Assembly (NCBI GenBank): GCA_028554795.2
Contig: CM068831.1
Coordinates: forward strand, 29,536,159-29,600,158
Reading direction: 5' to 3'
DNA: 64,000 bases
From: Sinohyriopsis cumingii
Taxonomy: Eukaryota > Mollusca > Bivalvia > Unionida > Unionidae
Position 1 is the stretch's first letter; every line of letters starts with the position of its first letter. The notes below the pieces were generated by a model. The model ran no database searches. It was not told where the DNA came from and was given only the letters and a program-made list of their open reading frames with translations. This document shows, piece by piece, positions 13,432 through 27,519 of the stretch. The position numbers were made by a program, and so were the translations under genes.

Positions 13432-13478
<47 letters not shown>

Positions 13479-13503
13479 GAGAAAGAGAGAAGAGAGAGAG
13501 ACA
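13432..13503. repeat. GA microsatellite
   Basis: A long GA tract with a few interruptions (ACAG, AAAG). There is no coding meaning. Confidence 0.95.
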
Positions 13504-13856
13504 GTGAGGGAGTTTCTCTTGAACTTTTATTTCAGTATAACAATTTTTACACGGAAATATAGCTGCACGAATGTCACTTGCACATATTTACAAATGCCAG
13601 TCTGATCATTCTCGTATATACATAGATTAGGTGTAAATTATATGGGTATTGTACAAAATATATTTTTATTTTGAATTACATACACATATATGTATTTTAC
13701 TACTTTCTTATTCGTTTTTCTCCACATATATAAGATTGATTGAAATTTATCTTCCACCACCTTTTAAATGATGTTATAAAATATAGAACGTATGTGTGAC
13801 CATTAATTAAAAATATATTACCCACGCAGACATGACAATATGCATAATCTTATACA

Positions 13857-13866
13857 CGTGTGTGTC

Positions 13867-13911
<45 letters not shown>

Positions 13912-13935
13912 GAGAGAGAGAGAGTGATAGAGAGA
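13857..13935. repeat. Compound TG-GA microsatellite
   Basis: A short TG tract passes directly into a GA tract with a GGGA interruption. The open frame across it encodes only VC and ER dipeptides, so it is not a gene. Confidence 0.95.
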
Positions 13936-16900
13936 AAGATAGCCTTTAGAAAGAGAATTTTTAAGTTTTTTAGTTGGTTTGTGGGAATGTACATAACAAG
14001 TAAGTTAATTTTATTTAATGATTGATTCTTTATCGATTAAATCATGTTAATTGCTATAGTTTTAATGAGAATAACAACATTATCAAAATTGCTTTAAAAA
14101 TAATATTGAAGTTCTGTAATGCTTAATCAGTTCAATTTTGGAACCTAAATATATCTTGTGTCCTAATACCATTATCCGAGTTCAAAGAGCGTACATAGAA
14201 CTGCCTATGCCATCTGTAAATTATAGAAGGTAGCTGTTGCGCCGTTGCAAATAGTTGAACATTGCATTTTCTTGTACTTTCTACTTAATGCGGATACAAC
14301 GGTTGGCTTGCATGGTATAAGCTGTTTACAATATCGTGAATCAGGCATCTTATTTTCTTATACAAAGATGTTATTGTTTTTGTTTTAATAATTATCATCA
14401 TTGTTTAATTTTTCAACACAAAAACAAATGTCATCCACCCGTTCCCCACTCGGTCATATTACTGACAACACCTTTATCACCAACCATCATTCCCTCACAC
14501 ACACACACACACACACACGCCTACACACACACGTGTTTTATATTATGTACAAGAATATAGTGGGAAAGTGATTTTTATTTTCAAAGTGATATTAACACAA
14601 TATTAGATCTTCATTTAAAAATTAAAAATGGGAAAGGTCAAATTTAAAAGTGCATTCTAACAAGACGCTTCTACAGCTAAACATGATTTGTCACTTAGCT
14701 TAGACACCTCTTTTCTACCCGTCAGGTGAATTTACTCTGCTTTGATGTTACTGTCAGTCACCCTCTGGGAACCTCTTGTGCATATTAAAAAAGATCAGGT
14801 CAGATCTGGCCATTTGACCAACAAGTTGATCTCCGCAATTTTTTGTTCTTCTAACATTTCTAATAGTGGAGATCAACCGCCTTATGTACTCTGGCAGGCT
14901 GGGTTGTTCTGACGACATAACTTCGGATTATAAGCTGATCGTTAGTGATTATTATATTTATTTCGACTGATCTTTTTATGCGGATGGTAAGTAAAATCTC
15001 TTTTCTTTGTACTCGTACCATTCATTTCTTCACAACAATCACATTTTCTATATTAAACCCTGTCCAAACAGTAAACCTGCATATCCATTGCCAGTTAACC
15101 TTTTAGAATAGAATGACACAAACGTAGAAGGCAGCAACACCCCATGGCAAGAATTACGCTTTTACTGTTTCTAGAGATAACTGTATCAGTAGGATTTTAT
15201 CAGTATTTATGTATAATGAAGCTATTAACTACTGACTCTCGACTTTTGTCAATGCATCATTCAATGCATCATCTTAATTGTGAGACCACATATAAGCTGT
15301 ATATCTTAGATGACCCAATTGTTTATGCAATATTATGCATATTTCTTTTGAAATATCCACTTTGAGAAATACATATAATGCCATTCCTTCCATGCATTAT
15401 AGATGGAGAACAGAGGCAATTTCTTAGCAACAGGGGCATCAGTGAATAAACTGTGAAGAAAATTGGAGAGGATAAGGTTTGTCATTTTATATATCCTATC
15501 GTACATGAAGGAGAAGAAACAGAATATGAAGAATTCACATCACCAACACATTTGATGCAGAGAGTCTACAAATGTACCCCATTCTCATGCACAAAGGTTT
15601 GCAGATTGTGTATATGCTAGCAGATGTCCAAATATACATACAATTGTATTAGCAAGGTGCTATGTGTTCACATAGGTTTTCACCATGGTATGCAAATTTA
15701 GGGAGGTTGGTGCAAATGATTTTTTTTTATGCCCCACTGATGACAGCATGAGCATGTTAATTTGGTCATGTCCATTTGAATATCCGACTGTGCATCTTAA
15801 TATCTGCCTGCAGTTCCGTCTGTCTCTCCCAAGGAGCTTGCCAGTAAGATTGTCCAAACACCAAAACATAACTTGATAATTTTTATCCATATGTAGATGA
15901 CCTGGTTAAATTTTCAGGCTGTCACTGTCTGTGTTGTTCTATATTCACTACTTGCAACTGTGGTGGGATCTTCATTTGTCCAGTATGTTCGTGCTTTCAT
16001 TTGTCTTCCAAAGAAGCTAATATTTTAAAATATAACAAAATAAATCCATCTAGCATGTTTGATGATGTGAGAAGATTTTGGGACCGTTACCAATCTGTGA
16101 GATGTTCTCTTCTTTTTTTACACAACTTTCAACTTTTAGGGAATTACAAGTTTTATCATATTTAAAAACTTCATGAGGAAGATTAAGCAAAGGTCAAGCA
16201 AAGCCATTTGCGATCGGCAAATTAATTTTGGTTGGATTAATTTTCATTAACTTATACGTGGGGATCTGGTTATTTTGCAGGCAATTAGTTTATTTTTTGC
16301 AATGCAGTGTTTTTCAAAGATAAGTCATGTTAAATTTTATGTCTGTCCTTCCATCTTTGCATCGACCCATCTATTCATCTGTTCATCTATCCCAGTTTCT
16401 AATGTAAATGCACCACTAGAAAAAACATGTAACAAAGATCATAATGATAACATTCAGAAACCTCAGGGTTTGCCCACATGGATAAAGTTTGCATTAGCGT
16501 TCAGTTTAATGCAGTATGTTTAATATTTCATGGAGTTAAACTGAAGGATACAGTAATATCGGAGAGGCATTTTTGGGCTAAAGATGAACGTTTTATCAAG
16601 TATCAATGACCATATGTTGTTAGAAAAAGACAGGAATAAACTTGCAGGTGATGGTGGTAGGTGTCTTTTTAAAGTTTATTGTAATTAGATTATCATTCAA
16701 ACAGTGTCATTTCCGTTTTAAATTGCTTGTGATTATTTACTTTGTTTCGAAAATCTTTTAAAGTGCGAGCAACATCTTTTCTTTTTATGGATTGCCTTGG
16801 AGCAGTCCAAACATGCAGCACACTGAGAACATTTTCAGCAATAAAGGTCAAATGTTAAGTTAACAGGTATGAAATATTTACACATAAGTATGTTGTTGTC

Positions 16901-18698
16901 AACACAAAGTTGTCTGACATGACGCAAAGGTTTGCATGGAAAACAGAACAAACACAAATAGGCCGTAGGCAAATGGCCAGTGTGGAAAGGACCTATATTT
17001 ACAAGTTGTTACAAGTGAGGTTATCTTCTATTTCCATACATTTGTTATACTAACTTATAAGTTTTTGGAAGTGTAGCCATCTTGTATTTCCTTATAATAT
17101 ACTAGTATTTTAGTTTTATTTATGATTTTTGATTAGTTATGCTGTTTTTCATTTCCATACAAAGGTTATTTTTCGACTTGTGAGAAGTTACGTTATCTCG
17201 CATTTCCATTCATTGGTTACATTAATGAGGTTTGAGGAGTATGGTTGTATTATATTTACATACCTAAGTTATATTTTGGGTTTTGAGACGTTAGGTTAAT
17301 ATCAGGCTTTACACTACAAAATGTAGAGCAGGTTTAGCTTACCTGATCATCGTCATATTTTTTAAAAGATGCTTACTTAAACGTGAGTTTAAGGCCTAAT
17401 CTTTTGTTTTTACAAACTTAGAATATTCTGGAAGGGAACTTGTGACCTACATCCAAGTCATTTTATTGTGTCTTAGGTCAAGTGAAATTATATAAGTTTG
17501 TGGTAAACAAAATTATTCATTCCTGCTTTACGATCACATTGTTGAATCATTAAATGTTGTGTTCAGTATCATTTTGGAAGAATCATTCATTTAAATTATT
17601 TATTAGACTAAAACTCTATATCGTGATTATTGTAAATTCGGTTACGACTCTGGTCTTAAACCAATGAACAAAAAAAAAGCGAAATCAAAATTGTATATAA
17701 AATTAAACAATAATGTATTTCCTTTAAATGCAAAGTAAACATGTAAAATGAATTCCAGTTTTTGATGTGCTGATATGACAGTATCGAATGTGCTAATGCG
17801 CCAACAGTCCTGATGTATCAAAATAATATAATCCAAATTGTCGTTGAATTAATTGACAGTAATTCCAAAACAGTGATTTCGTCCAAAAACAAAAAGCACA
17901 TTGTAATTTCAGTGAATAATTTAAATCAATAATTCCTCTTAAATTGAAAACTGAACACAGCAGCAAAGCTGATTTCACTTTGGAAGTTACAGTATGAATT
18001 TTCAAGAAAACCACATTATTTACAAAAGCTATGACGCGATACTATTAGCAACAAATTCATAAATCACTTGCGTCTAGAACATTCTTAATTTCTATTTCCA
18101 AAAACCACTGTGACCCAATATATGTAAAAATGTTTAACTCCAATTAATAATGATCCTATTGTATGATCTAAAATCATACATAAATATTAGCTATGTAATA
18201 TGTTGTATCCAGAATATCAAGTCACCAATACTCAATCCCTGACCAAGGTCAATCCTACAATAAATAAATAGCATGTAATGATGGAGAAATGTTAGCACAC
18301 AACACAAATTAAATATATTTAACAATTCATTCAAAGAATGCCATTCTGGATTATATCATTAAGGCTGTTCATTCAGCAACCTGTTCAGGTCTTTTGGTAC
18401 ATCAGCATATTCAGTATTGGATTTCATTCGGAACACTATATACTTTTGGACTTGTATTAGAACTTTTAAAATTATTTGGGATTTAATTCGTAGTACTGTA
18501 AGTTCTTCTTAAATTTACAATTTGTAACTTAGAGAAGTATATTTATTTGTTGATTATTATATATTGCTTCTTTTTGTTAGTTTGAAACCATAGAGTTGTG
18601 ACTTCACTTACCGAGCTGTTGTCTTTCAGCTTGACATGTACTTAATTTAGATTGCAGATGACACTACACAGACTAAATATCTTCCCCATATAGGTGAA
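13936..18698. other. AT-rich DNA with minor repeats; possible pseudogene upstream pieces
   Basis: No clear gene. A CA microsatellite lies at 14,496-14,533. A 10-bp-stem hairpin (GTTGATCTCC at 14,825 with its complement at 14,868) has a 33-nt loop. Around 15,405-15,620 (+) one frame reads like coding remnant (FLSNRGISE, then HEGEETEYEEF) and could be an N-terminal piece of the HECT-like pseudogene 3 kb downstream, but this is weak. Around 16,990-17,290 a loose ~60-65-bp pattern (ATTTCCATACAT.GGTTA-like) recurs about four times and may be an eroded tandem array. Confidence 0.4.
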
Positions 18699-20460
18699 AT
18701 GGTTGCCGTTAAAGAAGTTTGCAAATCTATGACACATCCAAAGGAGATTGGTCTGCTAAAAAAAGACAAGAAGAAACCAAATAGTCAACTTCTTGAGGAA
18801 GAAACTATTGTTCAGGAGATGAACCCACCCATACTTCAGAACGGTCAGATTCAGATGGGGAAAGATCATTATTCACTAAACCCAGGAGAGGTATTTTAGC
18901 TGGTAATATAATATGCAAACAAGGAAGGGGGAAGATAGAAATAGGATGGTTGAATTTTGATACATGTACCCAGATGTACCGAAAGGTACGAAAGAAACAT
19001 GGAGGAAGCATCAGTTGAATAGATATCTGTAACGAGTCCACTATTAAATAAGTTGAAGAGGTGGCAATAGTCCTTGTTTTACCAAAATGGATCAATAGAG
19101 GACTTTGATTTTGATATCAGGTATTTTTCTGAGGAAAAGACAGAATGCAATGAAACTGTCGCCGAGATGTATGAAAGGACAGGGATACGTATCATCTTGC
19201 ATTGAAGCAAAATAATCCTCCACCACAATATAAAAGCAGCTAAGAGATGAGGCAATTGTCTATTGGCTGAACATGTAGATACACTACACACATGAGCTGA
19301 AAAAACACAAGGGCTGAAAACGCAAGAAAAGAATTAGACTTAAACTTAATCCAGATGATCATTTTGGCCATTCTCTTTCTTCTTTTCTAGATGATTCAGA
19401 AACTGAGATTTTCTTTAAGAATACCAGTTCAACAAATATTGTTCATGATATATATGATACTTTGCCATTAATTCCTCCACTCATTCCTGCCGAACCCTTA
19501 CAAATAAATATTCACACAGATGCCTTTGCATTTCAAGAAATGTGTAATTACTTTAAAGTTCCCAGCATCTAAAATAAACATCCTATCATCACCCAAATTT
19601 TGGCAAATAGAGAGAAAGAAAGAGCAGAATATACAAGGGGTGCTTTGAGGGATTTGTTTAATGAATTTTGGACGGAGTTTTATTGAGAGTGCACCGTTAG
19701 CGGAGATGTGAAGGTTCCGAGACTGAGGCATGATTTCGGAATAGAAGAATGGAAGGCGATTGGGCGATTTCATGCATATTGATGGCAAAATGTTGGATAC
19801 TTGCCAATAACACTTCCAAAGACATTCATGAAACACTCTTTCCGGATAATGATGCTACGAATAATGAGCTTTTAGAGGATTTTTATCAGTTTATCTCACT
19901 GCTAGGTAAAGCTGTTTTAGAGAAGGGATTCAGTGAATTTTCTTCAGTTGATCTCGAAGACTTGTTGGATTCTCCGGATGTCCATGAATGCCGCACTAAG
20001 GTAAGTGGGGAAAATTCTAAGGCTGTCCTTTTGGAAATAGCACATGGAGAGATAATTCGAATGCCTATGTATGTATGTCATTGCTGGCGAGATATCCTAA
20101 AGGGACTCTGCATCAGCACTGAAAATGTTAATGATGTTTACTCGACCCTGATTCCGAGCAACAGAAAAGTTGTACAGATGCTTCAGATTCCATAATCTCT
20201 GAATGCCCAAACTAAGGACGTTTCAAACTATCTGAAGAGATACGTCAGATAACTTGATTTGAAAGATTTGTGTCTTTTCCTTCGCTTTTGCACATAGTCT
20301 GACCTCATTACAGTGCCCAAAATAGCTGTAGAATTTGTAAATATGACTGGCTAATCAAGAAGGACAATAGGGCATACTTGCATTTGTGTCCTTTCAATTG
20401 GTGATTATTATGATACTTTTATGGAATTTTGATTTGATTTTGACAGTGTCCACGTAAGCA
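18699..20460 (+). pseudogene. Broken gene for a HECT-like-domain protein (G2E3-like family)
   Basis: Conceptual frames in order give an acidic/basic N-terminal piece (from 18,699), a patch KIEIGWLNFDTC..YRKVRKKHGG near 18,930-19,000, SLFYQNG..EDFDFDI near 19,070-19,115, then from 19,340 DDHFGHSLSSFLDDSETE..PLIPPLIP, and a C-terminal domain with ALRDLFNEFWTEFY (~19,640), KVPRLRHDF, LLEDFYQFISLL, LEIAHGEI and, after the last long frame, LKRYVR..DLKDLCLFLRFCT to about 20,460. This resembles the HECT-like C-terminal domain of uncharacterised multi-copy proteins in cnidarians, fish and molluscs. At least three in-frame stops and several frameshifts break it (stops near 19,569, 19,684 and 19,780; shift near 19,830). 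No introns are needed to read it, so a processed copy or transposon cargo is possible. The catalytic Cys is not identified. Confidence 0.65.
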
Positions 20461-23400
20461 ACATCTAAAACATGGATATAATTTTAGTTTTGTCACAATC
20501 ATTGATCAGAGAATTTCATTTGACATGCTGACCAGTCGTGCACACTAGGAGTGGGTTTCATATCATTTGCCCCCATCGGGTGGTGATATGGAAGCTACTT
20601 TCTACACACATGTAACATTGCAAAGTTTTTGCATTCAGCTCAGCATTTTTCCATATTGTGTATGGAGTCATGTAACTTGAAGAGTGTAAGAGTTAATGCA
20701 TCTTGACAAGCATTACACCCACCTTTCAAAATTAGGACACTGTTTGTCACGTGTAACATTTCATGGTCAAAGGTATCGTTGGAAGTTTATTTCTAAAGTT
20801 CAGCTGATGTTAGAATCATGAAACAATATGATTGTATGCATTTCTGATAGCACCAAACCCGAACTGTTAAAGAAGGCCAATGTGTCCTTCATTTCACATG
20901 TTACTTGTATAGTTAGGAATTTTGCAATTACAATCAAGTCGTGACCACATACCTTTTTATTGTCTTATTCATACTGTCACACCTTTAAAAATTAAACATT
21001 GTACGATGATGCACCTTGATGAGTATTACACCATCATAACATACGGTAGGTCATTGCAACACCATCATAGCATACAGTAGGTCATTGCAATCCATATTGA
21101 ATGCTTCACAGACTTTAGTTCTATTTTTCACATTTATCTGGCTTAAAATTTAAGTTTTTATGTGGAGCTCATTATCGTACTGGGTTCTTTTTTTGCATAC
21201 ATATCTATTCTATCCAAATTCAATACAGTTGTTGACTGGACGCATCTTGATAAATTAATAACACATCCTTGTTGCAAACAAAGGTCTTCTGTGACAAATA
21301 TTTCATGCTTTAGTTATTGTTTTAAATTTTGTGTTTCTAGTTCATTTTGCGAAATTGAGTGCTTCAAGTTCATTTATTGGATGCTGTTTCTGATAAGATC
21401 ATGAAACATTATAATTCCATCTTTGTCTGTTAGAAGTTCACTTTTACCACCAGAGATCACTGCGACAGTCATTTTTTGATTTTGTGATTGGTAAATATTT
21501 ATATCTTGGTTATGAATGCATAGACTGTTTCTATGCTATGTACATTGTAGCCTGCACAGAGGGTCCTTTCTGAAAATGCACGTGAAAATTAGAGATAAAT
21601 ATGTTTATTAATTGGTAAACTATCAATATGCCTGATTAACATTGAGGTTAATTGTGTATTGCTAATGAATATAGCATGCTTCCTATGTAAGTTCTCAACA
21701 GTAGTGGGCTTTTCAAGGTAATTGCAGATGTATGAATAATGTTTGTAATTTTGGCAGTAACCCAGAGCCCCTGACATTCACCCAGTAAAGTCTGGATTAT
21801 ATGGCTGTAAACACTAATTTGAAGAAGAAAAAAAAAAACAGGCAAGCAAACTAAAATCGGAATTACTCTCAGGTTTTTATATACTCATTATGGTACCTTT
21901 ACTTTTATATACACAATTATGTTATTTTTCTTTCATTTATTCTTGTGAGTCTTGTATGCAAAGTAGTTATGTAGGTATATATATGGATTTGGGGCATATC
22001 AGTACAACGCTAAACATTTTATTGTCATATATACTCTAGTTTGAATTAATTTTCCAGCAGATAATTAATGTTCATAGTGGAGATCATTAAACCTTGGTAG
22101 AGGCAATTGATGATCAAACCGAGGTTGATAAATTGCAATGATATCCGAACATGTACTGTTGAAAACTGTGTGATATATTGGTGGTTTATCAGCAATGCCA
22201 ATTCGCCTTTCTTTTTGATTGCTATATTTGATTACTCATAGTGACTTAGTGACTTCCAACTTCACAGTTAGGATGTTGTCAGGAAAGGAAAGTGATATAC
22301 TTGACCAAAATCTGAATCTTAAATTGTATTAAATAGGGGACACCTGGAATGACTCAAGTTTGGCTGGATTATAGAGATGACCATTTTTCTAGTGTTTTTA
22401 AATTGACCTTTACTTTAACGTTTACAACAATTTCATTTCCATATCAGCAGATCAGCATTGCATTAATTGAATTATTATTAGCATTCAGCATCTACCAGAC
22501 TCGTATAGTTTTCACTGCTAGAAATATCAAGCCAGGTTTTATTCTTTGATTTGATTTTTACTGAATACTGTCAGTTGTTCAATTCAAGTGATTATCTTAC
22601 TAATTCTTCTATTAAATCACCAATGTCGACAGAGTATTTGGGCTGAAAGTAAGCTCAAGGGAGTGCATATTCTTCATTTTGTTTAATATTTATTTTCATC
22701 TCGACTCTGTGTAACCCTCAATCCTCTTGGATACACACAACTTGTCGTGGACATTATGATATTTATGTGCAACAACATGAAACAATACAGTGGCAGTGCA
22801 TTTGTATGATTCAAGCATGTACTGTTGAGAACAAGTTCAGGAAATGATTCTATAATAATCATGAGTTATGTCAGTAACCTAGAACATGAGATGGCAGTTG
22901 AACATTTAAAGTTTTGATAACATGTGATAGTTCTTGCAATGCTGATGCACTGAGAATATTTTTGAGAGAACTTGTAATGGAATAAAAGTTATTTAAATAA
23001 TATTGTCGTTTTGTTTTAATTCGTATACATGGATCTAATTTTGATACATGTTATTTTGTGCTCTGATGGTGATTGTAACACAAGTTTAAATAATATGGTT
23101 TTAAATTACTGATGACAAGTCTTGAGTTTGAAGTCTTCTAATTTGTCAAGGTAACAGGAATATTTGACAGAGACATCATGGTTAGGTCACTTTTGAGCAT
23201 TTGCTTCTACCAACATGTCAAAATACGGAATTATTGTGGATTCATTGAAGGACCTTTTGGAATTATATCATAGTGACTTTGTCTGTACTGTTGACAAATC
23301 AATGCATTGCTGATCATGAGTCGGAGTACTTTTGGAACATATTCGGATTACTCAGAACTTGAAATTGATAGATCATGTAGGACTTTATGAATTCATCCGC

Positions 23401-24046
23401 CATACCAAAATTTATTTTCAATTCTTTCGCTTTCTATTTTATGGAAACAAATTAATATATTTAATTATATAAAACATGTTGGTTTACTCTTTCTTATTAC
23501 TTATTTTAAGACCATAGATGGTAACAAGAATAAGAAATAGAAATTAGAACCCTAATGGAAAATAACAGTATGTGTCCTACGGTTTACTCAGGACAATAAA
23601 ACATTTAATGCAGTTTTCGTATGTAATTATAAGTTTTAAGACTACTTTAGTCAAACTGGGTGTAGTTATTATTGTTCTTTTCTTAGGGTTTAAAGCAATG
23701 TCTCTTCGCAAGATAGGCTATACATGACAAACATAATAATATATCCATGTGCACTGCAAAAACCCAGTCCATGCAAAATATTATAAGTTAATATGTGAAT
23801 TAAAGTTTCAGTTATAACCTCAAAATTATGGCCTTTAATATAAGCACATAGTCGCACAACGTACTCGACGTCATATTTAATTGCAATGACGAAATTTCCA
23901 ATAAAGGTCTAGCGAAATATTGATCTCCAGAAGTCTATACAAGTGTGTGAAATTATAACATTAATTCCTTAGCGATCTAGGGACCATTATAAATGTAAAC
24001 AATTTAAGGTTTCGTTTTCTCTGCAGTTATAAGTCTTCTACTACAG
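20461..24046. other. AT-rich DNA downstream of the pseudogene
   Basis: No gene recognised. The only clear structure is a two-copy 31-bp tandem duplication at 21,029-21,090. The stretch just after 20,460 could be former 3' untranslated sequence of the pseudogene, but I see no poly(A) relic that proves it. Short open frames on both strands overlap and have no motif. Confidence 0.45.
21029..21090. repeat. Two-copy 31-bp tandem duplication
   Basis: Units at 21,029 and 21,060 share CACCATCATA.CATAC.GTA then GGTCATTGCAA, and differ at two positions. Confidence 0.85.
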
Positions 24047-24157
24047 CATATAGAATGTGAGGTGATTGGACCTCCGCTTAAATCATATAGAATGTGAGGT
24101 GATTGGACCTCCGCTTAAATCATATAGAATGTGAGGTGATTGGACCTCCGCTTAAAT
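24047..24157. repeat. Three perfect 37-bp tandem repeats, each with a hairpin
   Basis: Units begin at 24,047, 24,084 and 24,121 and appear identical. Each contains the inverted repeat GAGGT-GATTGG-ACCTC. A partial fourth unit (CATAT) follows. Three identical copies imply recent amplification. No coding frame runs through it. Confidence 0.95.
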
Positions 24158-25985
<1,828 letters not shown>

Positions 25986-27230
25986 TCATAGAGTCATAAT
26001 AGTATTAAAGTCTTTATCGTCAAAAATCCACATGTTTCGTACATTACAATACAACTGCAAAGCATAGTCGATATCTGTAGTCGACAAAAATCCTTTTTCT
26101 TTCATGTAGACAGTACAGATATTAAACACATCGCTGTCACGTGGATATTCATCTCGAGATACACATTCTTCTCGATAGATTTATATTTGATCTTCGTCCA
26201 CTGACTGGAATAAGCTCCGGGTTCCATAAATCATTGATAATTTGTACATCACAACAGGTCGGTCATTTGTGCTAATATTTGGGGGGTCGACCTTATACGA
26301 TGCACATTCCCGACATGAAGCTCTCTGTCGATGTCATTCTGAAAAGAAATTGGTTGTTAATTGGCATTGCTCTAGTGGAAAATACGAATTCCCATTCTAA
26401 GAAGACATAAATACTATTTCATACATCAGAATTTCTCTGGCTTGATATTTATTTTAAAATTTCCCGCTCTGGACATTAATTTAATAAGGAGTTATGTCTA
26501 TGCATATCTCTCTCTCTATCCACCCCTCTCTCTCTCTCTCTCTCTCTCTGATTGCTTTTCAATTTCCCTGGATGGTTGCCTGAATGATTGTTCTAAAACC
26601 TTTCAACGTTTAGATTGATTTGATCGCTTGTATCATGATTATATCGGAAGGAAACTGTAGAGCCTACTCCAAATGCTCATAATACTATTTCCTGGTTCGA
26701 TACATTCTGATAGGTAGATCATCACTTAAAGCAACATGTCCGTTTTCTGTTCCATGATCACCTCTGATTAAGGCCGGACATCCGTGACGCATTCCGCACT
26801 GCTTCCACGTAATAGTCGGCGATTACATATGGATAGCTGCTTGTTATGTAAACATTAAGCCAAATAACTTGCCTTGAGAAACCATCAATGCGTCCGTTTA
26901 TACAGAGCCCATAGTGTTTAAGTTTATTGTAAGAATCAATATGCTAAATGTAATCCGGTCCTTGTCCAAAATAATGTCGTCTCCTAAGACGATTCCTTAG
27001 TCGCATGTCTATACCAACAGAGTCGAGTAATTGTAAAGGTATCCCCACGTTGATACTATTATTCCGTGCTTAAGACACCGCAAATGCATCCAACGATAGA
27101 CTTGTTGATTACCAGAATTACTAACACTCTCTTCGATAAACTGAGCTACCTCTAATACATCAGAATGAAATCTTCTAAAGAGACACAGACTGCGCAGTAT
27201 TCGTTTCAGAGTACTCATACTAATGCATAC
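25986..27230 (-). pseudogene. Decayed integrase-core (rve, DDE) transposon-type gene
   Basis: Read right to left on the minus strand. From 27,218 comes a frame with FIEESVSNSGNQQVYRWMH (N-terminal helical region). After a frameshift comes DSVGIDMRLRNRLRRRHYF, a stop, then HIDSYNKL..YGLCINGRIDGFSRQVIWLNVY with the first catalytic Asp in HIDSY (near 26,936). After a further shift comes GCPALIRGDHGTENGHV with the second catalytic Asp (near 26,765). The C-terminal part is in 26,330-25,986: DPPNISTNDRPVVMYKLSMI, one internal stop, then DEYPRDSDVFNIC and a TGA stop. This matches the layout of 'integrase core domain' proteins multi-copy in fish and invertebrates. The third acidic residue is not seen, and stops and frameshifts make it non-functional. 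The region 26,340-26,700 is largely eroded. Confidence 0.72.
26505..26549. repeat. CT microsatellite
   Basis: Short CT tracts are split by ATCCACCC. They lie inside the eroded middle of the integrase pseudogene, and their expansion may have helped destroy it. Confidence 0.85.
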
Positions 27231-27343
27231 TCACTGTATATGGGATACAAAATCTAAGAAGTTCTGAGTAACTCAATCCCAAGTGAAAATAAAACCTGCA
27301 TGTCCATTCAAAATGTCAAAAAGGTTCCACAAGTCAAAGAAAC

Positions 27344-27471
27344 AGTAAGTCGTAATTACGAGATAGTAAGTCATACATACGAGATAGCCAACTTTTAATT
27401 ACGAGATAGTTAGTGGTATTTATGATATAGTAAGTCGCAAATACGAGATAGTAAGACGTAATTACGCGATT
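27344..27471. repeat. Tandem array of ~21-bp GTAATTACGAGATA units
   Basis: About six imperfect units of the form AGTAAGTCGTAATTACGAGAT run head to tail. The core GTAATTAC is self-complementary, so single units can fold. A diverged pair of the same unit is on the other strand at 12,683-12,725. It lies between the integrase pseudogene and the 3' end of a LINE. Confidence 0.85.
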
Positions 27472-27519
27472 AAAAATTGATTTCAACGTGGCACTAACAG
27501 GCTTCCGTAATGTTACATT

